From Paenibacillus sp. BIHB 4019 (GTDB lineage: Bacteria > Bacillota > Bacilli > Paenibacillales > Paenibacillaceae), in contig NZ_CP016808.1 of assembly GCF_002741035.1 (NCBI RefSeq), positions 2,306,001 through 2,370,000 on the forward strand: a stretch of DNA of 64,000 nucleotides. The letters run 5' to 3'. The notes under the pieces were generated by a model, which was given only the letters and a program-made list of their open reading frames with translations, ran no database searches and was not told where the DNA came from. A program made the translations under genes and the position numbers. Numbering within the stretch: the stretch's first letter is position 1; every line of letters starts with the position of its first letter. Shown piece after piece: positions 61,703-64,000 of this stretch.

Positions 61703-63503
61703 CCGCATTCTCCTCCTTCTCTAACACCCTATAAGGCATTCTGACCGTCACGATCGAATGTGTCGCTGAACGCTCAAAGGTTAGGCCGTATTCCTCGCCA
61801 AAACGCAGCCGGATGCGGTCCTGCACATTGCGCAGTCCAATATTTTGGGTGCCGGTGTCGCTTTGCGGCCGCTTCAGCAGCTCCATGGCTTGCTGGTCGA
61901 AGCCGCTTCCATCATCCCGAAGCTCAATGACCAGCAGACGGTTATCCTTCCCTTCGAGCCGGGCATCCAGCGTAATATGCAGCTTTCTTTCCAGACCCTT
62001 GGCTCCGTGAAAAATCGCATTTTCCAGCAGCGGCTGCAGCAGCATGGGCGGTATGGATGCCTGATTCAGCTCGGGCGGAATATGCCACTCCATATCAAAT
62101 ACATTCGTATAGCGCAAATCCATTAACGTCGCATAGTCGCGCAGCAGCCGAATTTCTTCCTCGAATGTAACGAGCTCGCTGTCGAGCTTCATATTCGCAT
62201 GGAGCAGCTTATTCAGCGATTGAATCAGCTTGGCGATTTGCCCAGCTTGCTGGAGCACGGCCAGCATGCGAATAGAATTGAGCGTATTATATAAAAAATG
62301 AGGCTGAATACGGGCCCGCAGCGCGTAAAGCTCGGCATGCCGCTTTTGCCGTTCCTTCTCTTCGATCGATTGAATGAGCTCTTGCAGCCGAATGACCATT
62401 CGGCCGTAGCTGCTTTCCAGCTGGCCGATTTCATCGCCTCGGCCATGCGCCTCGGGCGTGAAAAACTGCCCTTTTTCTACTTTGCGCATCGAGCGTATAA
62501 GTCTGGAGATGGGCTGGGAAAATCCGCGCGCGATAAAGAGGGAAGCAACGGCCGCCAGTACAGCAACACAAATAATAATGACGATCGTAAAGCTCTGAAT
62601 GGAACGGCTGCTTTGCAGTATAGCGTCCTTATCTACGCCCATGTAAATTTGCCATTCCAGATAATCGCTTTTCAAGGAGACACCGCTAAAGGTTTTGCTT
62701 CCGGCCTGTTCTTTAATGGCAACTTCCCACTCGTCATGCGGTACATTCTGGCTTGCGCGTTTCTGGAGCTCGGCAGCGAGCGCCATATTTGAGGCATAAA
62801 TCAAACGGCCGTCCCGGTCGACGACGATGACCTGCGCATTGGGCAGCTCGAGCGAATCGACAAGATTCGAAATAAAGCGCGGGGAGATAAACATCGTCGT
62901 GACGGCTAGCGGCTTATAGTCCTCGTCCATTAGCAGCCGGGCACCAATAATTGCGTCAAAGGAATTGGTTTTAAACTGCTGAATGTTCTGAATGCCCGTC
63001 ACGGTAAAATGGCCCTTGCCCGCCATCACCTCTTGATACCAGTCTTCATCCTTGGCATCATAATTCCCATTAATGGTGCTGTCTCCGTCTAGCCGATAAC
63101 CATTAATCGACCCGTTCATCCCATAAACCATGAGCCCTTTAATGGACGAATTAATGGATGGATAGGCGCTCATGAGCCGGGCCATCGTTTTTTGGGCGTT
63201 AATTTCTTCGGTCCCCCACCGTTCAGGCGAGAGTGCAGGCTTGTTCAGAAAGGAAAACACCTCCGGCATAAAATAAGGCAGCATGCTAAAGCGGTCAAAG
63301 TCGCTAATTTGCCGTTCGATCGAAGCATTGAACTGCGCCAAAATGACCTTCAAGTCCTGCGTCGTCTGCGCTTCCAATGTACCCGATGACTTCGTCGAGC
63401 CGATAGCTCCTATAATGAAAGCGGGAATACTGCTGAGCAGAAAAAATAAAATGAGCAGCTTTGTCTGATATCGTGCGTTTCTCCAGCGTCCCAATTTGCC
63501 CAC
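61680..63503 (-). CDS. Sensor histidine kinase, YesM type
   Basis: 607 residues from GTG 63503 (a TTG three codons on is also possible), behind AGGAAAGG. A helix at about 15-33, a large extracellular dCache-like sensor (34-305), a second helix (about 300-325), HAMP, His_kinase box (RIQPHFLYNTLNSIRML with the acceptor His) and HATPase (QPLLENAIFHGAKGL, LRDDGSGFD, NIGLRNVQDRIRLRFG). It detects an extracellular sugar, perhaps with the binding protein, and phosphorylates the regulator downstream. Confidence 0.93.
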   Translation of the reverse strand: MGKLGRWRNARYQTKLLILFFLLSSIPAFIIGAIGSTKSSGTLEAQTTQDLKVILAQFNASIERQISDFDRFSMLPYFMPEVFSFLNKPALSPERWGTEEINAQKTMARLMSAYPSINSSIKGLMVYGMNGSINGYRLDGDSTINGNYDAKDEDWYQEVMAGKGHFTVTGIQNIQQFKTNSFDAIIGARLLMDEDYKPLAVTTMFISPRFISNLVDSLELPNAQVIVVDRDGRLIYASNMALAAELQKRASQNVPHDEWEVAIKEQAGSKTFSGVSLKSDYLEWQIYMGVDKDAILQSSRSIQSFTIVIIICVAVLAAVASLFIARGFSQPISRLIRSMRKVEKGQFFTPEAHGRGDEIGQLESSYGRMVIRLQELIQSIEEKERQKRHAELYALRARIQPHFLYNTLNSIRMLAVLQQAGQIAKLIQSLNKLLHANMKLDSELVTFEEEIRLLRDYATLMDLRYTNVFDMEWHIPPELNQASIPPMLLQPLLENAIFHGAKGLERKLHITLDARLEGKDNRLLVIELRDDGSGFDQQAMELLKRPQSDTGTQNIGLRNVQDRIRLRFGEEYGLTFERSATHSIVTVRMPYRVLEKEENADVESARR

Positions 63504-63622
63504 CCTTTCCTGAATGCTAGGGAGTAGTTGCCGATTATAGCGCTTTCATTCCGCGCAGTGTTCAAGCATTTTAACATGATTGCTTCCGGAAGACAAAACT
63601 AAATCACTAAACAGAAAAATAA

Positions 63623-63661
63623 GGAAAAAGCCCGTCCTCCGTAAAGGACAGGCCTTTTCCC
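63623..63661 (-). terminator. Terminator of the ABC operon at the right edge
   Basis: GGAAAAAGCC-C-GTCCT pairs with AGGAC-A-GGCCTTTTCC; T-rich on the minus strand. Confidence 0.8.
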
Positions 63662-63680
63662 TGCTCAAGTTTCTCTAATA

Positions 63681-64000
63681 TTAGCCTTTCACCGCTCCGG
63701 CAACGACGCCTTTGACGATGTATTTTTGCAGGAAGATAAATACGATAATCGAAGGCAGCACCGCCATGACCATGGCCGTCATCGCATATTGCCAGTCGGA
63801 TGTATATTGGCCGACGAACGTGTATGCGGCAAGCGTCAGCGTCTTCGTGTCCGGCGAGCCGTTCACCATGAGCAGCGGCAGCAGGAAGTCATTCCAGATC
63901 CACATCACATCGATAATAATGATAGTGGTTGTGACCGATTGCAGCAGCGGAAAAATAACGAGGAAAAACAGCCGAAATCCCGATGCGCCATCCATCGTCG
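63681..64000 (-). CDS. Carbohydrate ABC transporter permease, MalG type (5' end outside window)
   Basis: The frame is open to the right edge, so only the C-terminal third is present. FRLFFLVIFPLLQSV is the end of the EAA loop region, followed by two or three helices and the family ending LQKYIVKGVVAGAVKG. It belongs to a different importer from the one at 55.5-58.6 kb, since a terminator and the kinase gene lie between. Confidence 0.9.
   Translation of the reverse strand, partial: TMDGASGFRLFFLVIFPLLQSVTTTIIIIDVMWIWNDFLLPLLMVNGSPDTKTLTLAAYTFVGQYTSDWQYAMTAMVMAVLPSIIVFIFLQKYIVKGVVAGAVKG

Overview
The window looks like a chromosomal segment of a Paenibacillus-type Firmicute. This rests on several features: YesM/YesN-style two-component pairs beside sugar ABC importers, a secreted hydrolase with copper-amine-oxidase-like N-terminal repeats, a HssRS-HrtAB haem system, an RlmN and a SpeD that read like Bacillales proteins, strong AGGAGG ribosome binding sites, and many T-tailed hairpin terminators. 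The species cannot be fixed from the window alone. I see no rRNA, tRNA, IS element, prophage or CRISPR array.

Layout. 1-2.9 kb: a YesM/YesN two-component pair, with the kinase cut by the left edge. 2.9-7.2 kb: WYL regulator, DinB protein, membrane diguanylate cyclase, aldo/keto reductase. 7.4-9.6 kb: rlmN, a GreA-family factor and a small partner. 9.8-12.8 kb: a tight operon of a GNAT-nitrilase fusion, a second nitrilase and speD. 13-21.5 kb: large membrane protein, lipoprotein, secreted glycosidase, nucleoside deoxyribosyltransferase, rsgA behind a long attenuator-like leader, and an LRR-like protein. 21.7-25.7 kb: hssR-hssS-hrtB-hrtA for haem sensing and export, with a matching direct-repeat operator. 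25.8-34.1 kb: small metabolic and accessory genes, including PadR-CPBP and XRE-DUF3169 pairs back to back. 34-38.3 kb: lower-GC accessory genes, a membrane-gene remnant and a two-gene split sigma factor. 38.4-44.8 kb: ABM-ohr operon, Lrp/VOC pair, YkvA, acetate-transporter-family protein, chemoreceptor. 44.8-46.6 kb: an AT-rich islet with a secreted protein, a lipoprotein and a decayed TIR-like fragment. 46.7-55.4 kb: GH3 glucosidase, ankyrin protein, SDR/WYL/GyrI group, WD40 protein, YhaI-like protein. 55.5-63.5 kb (minus strand): a carbohydrate locus of kinase, regulator, glycosidase, binding protein and two permeases. The right edge cuts another ABC permease.

Most notable signals. (1) The rsgA leader carries a sigma-A promoter, a 19-codon ORF and a terminator whose 5' arm can pair with leader codons 13-17; this is the layout of ribosome-stalling attenuation. 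(2) The GNAT-nitrilase has Ser where the nucleophilic Cys should be, while its neighbour keeps the full triad. (3) Sigma region-4-like and region-2-like proteins are encoded by overlapping genes, as in SigO/RsoA. (4) At least five copies of a hairpin-forming intergenic repeat are scattered through the window. Start codons given here were chosen from ribosome binding sites and often differ from the longest open frame.
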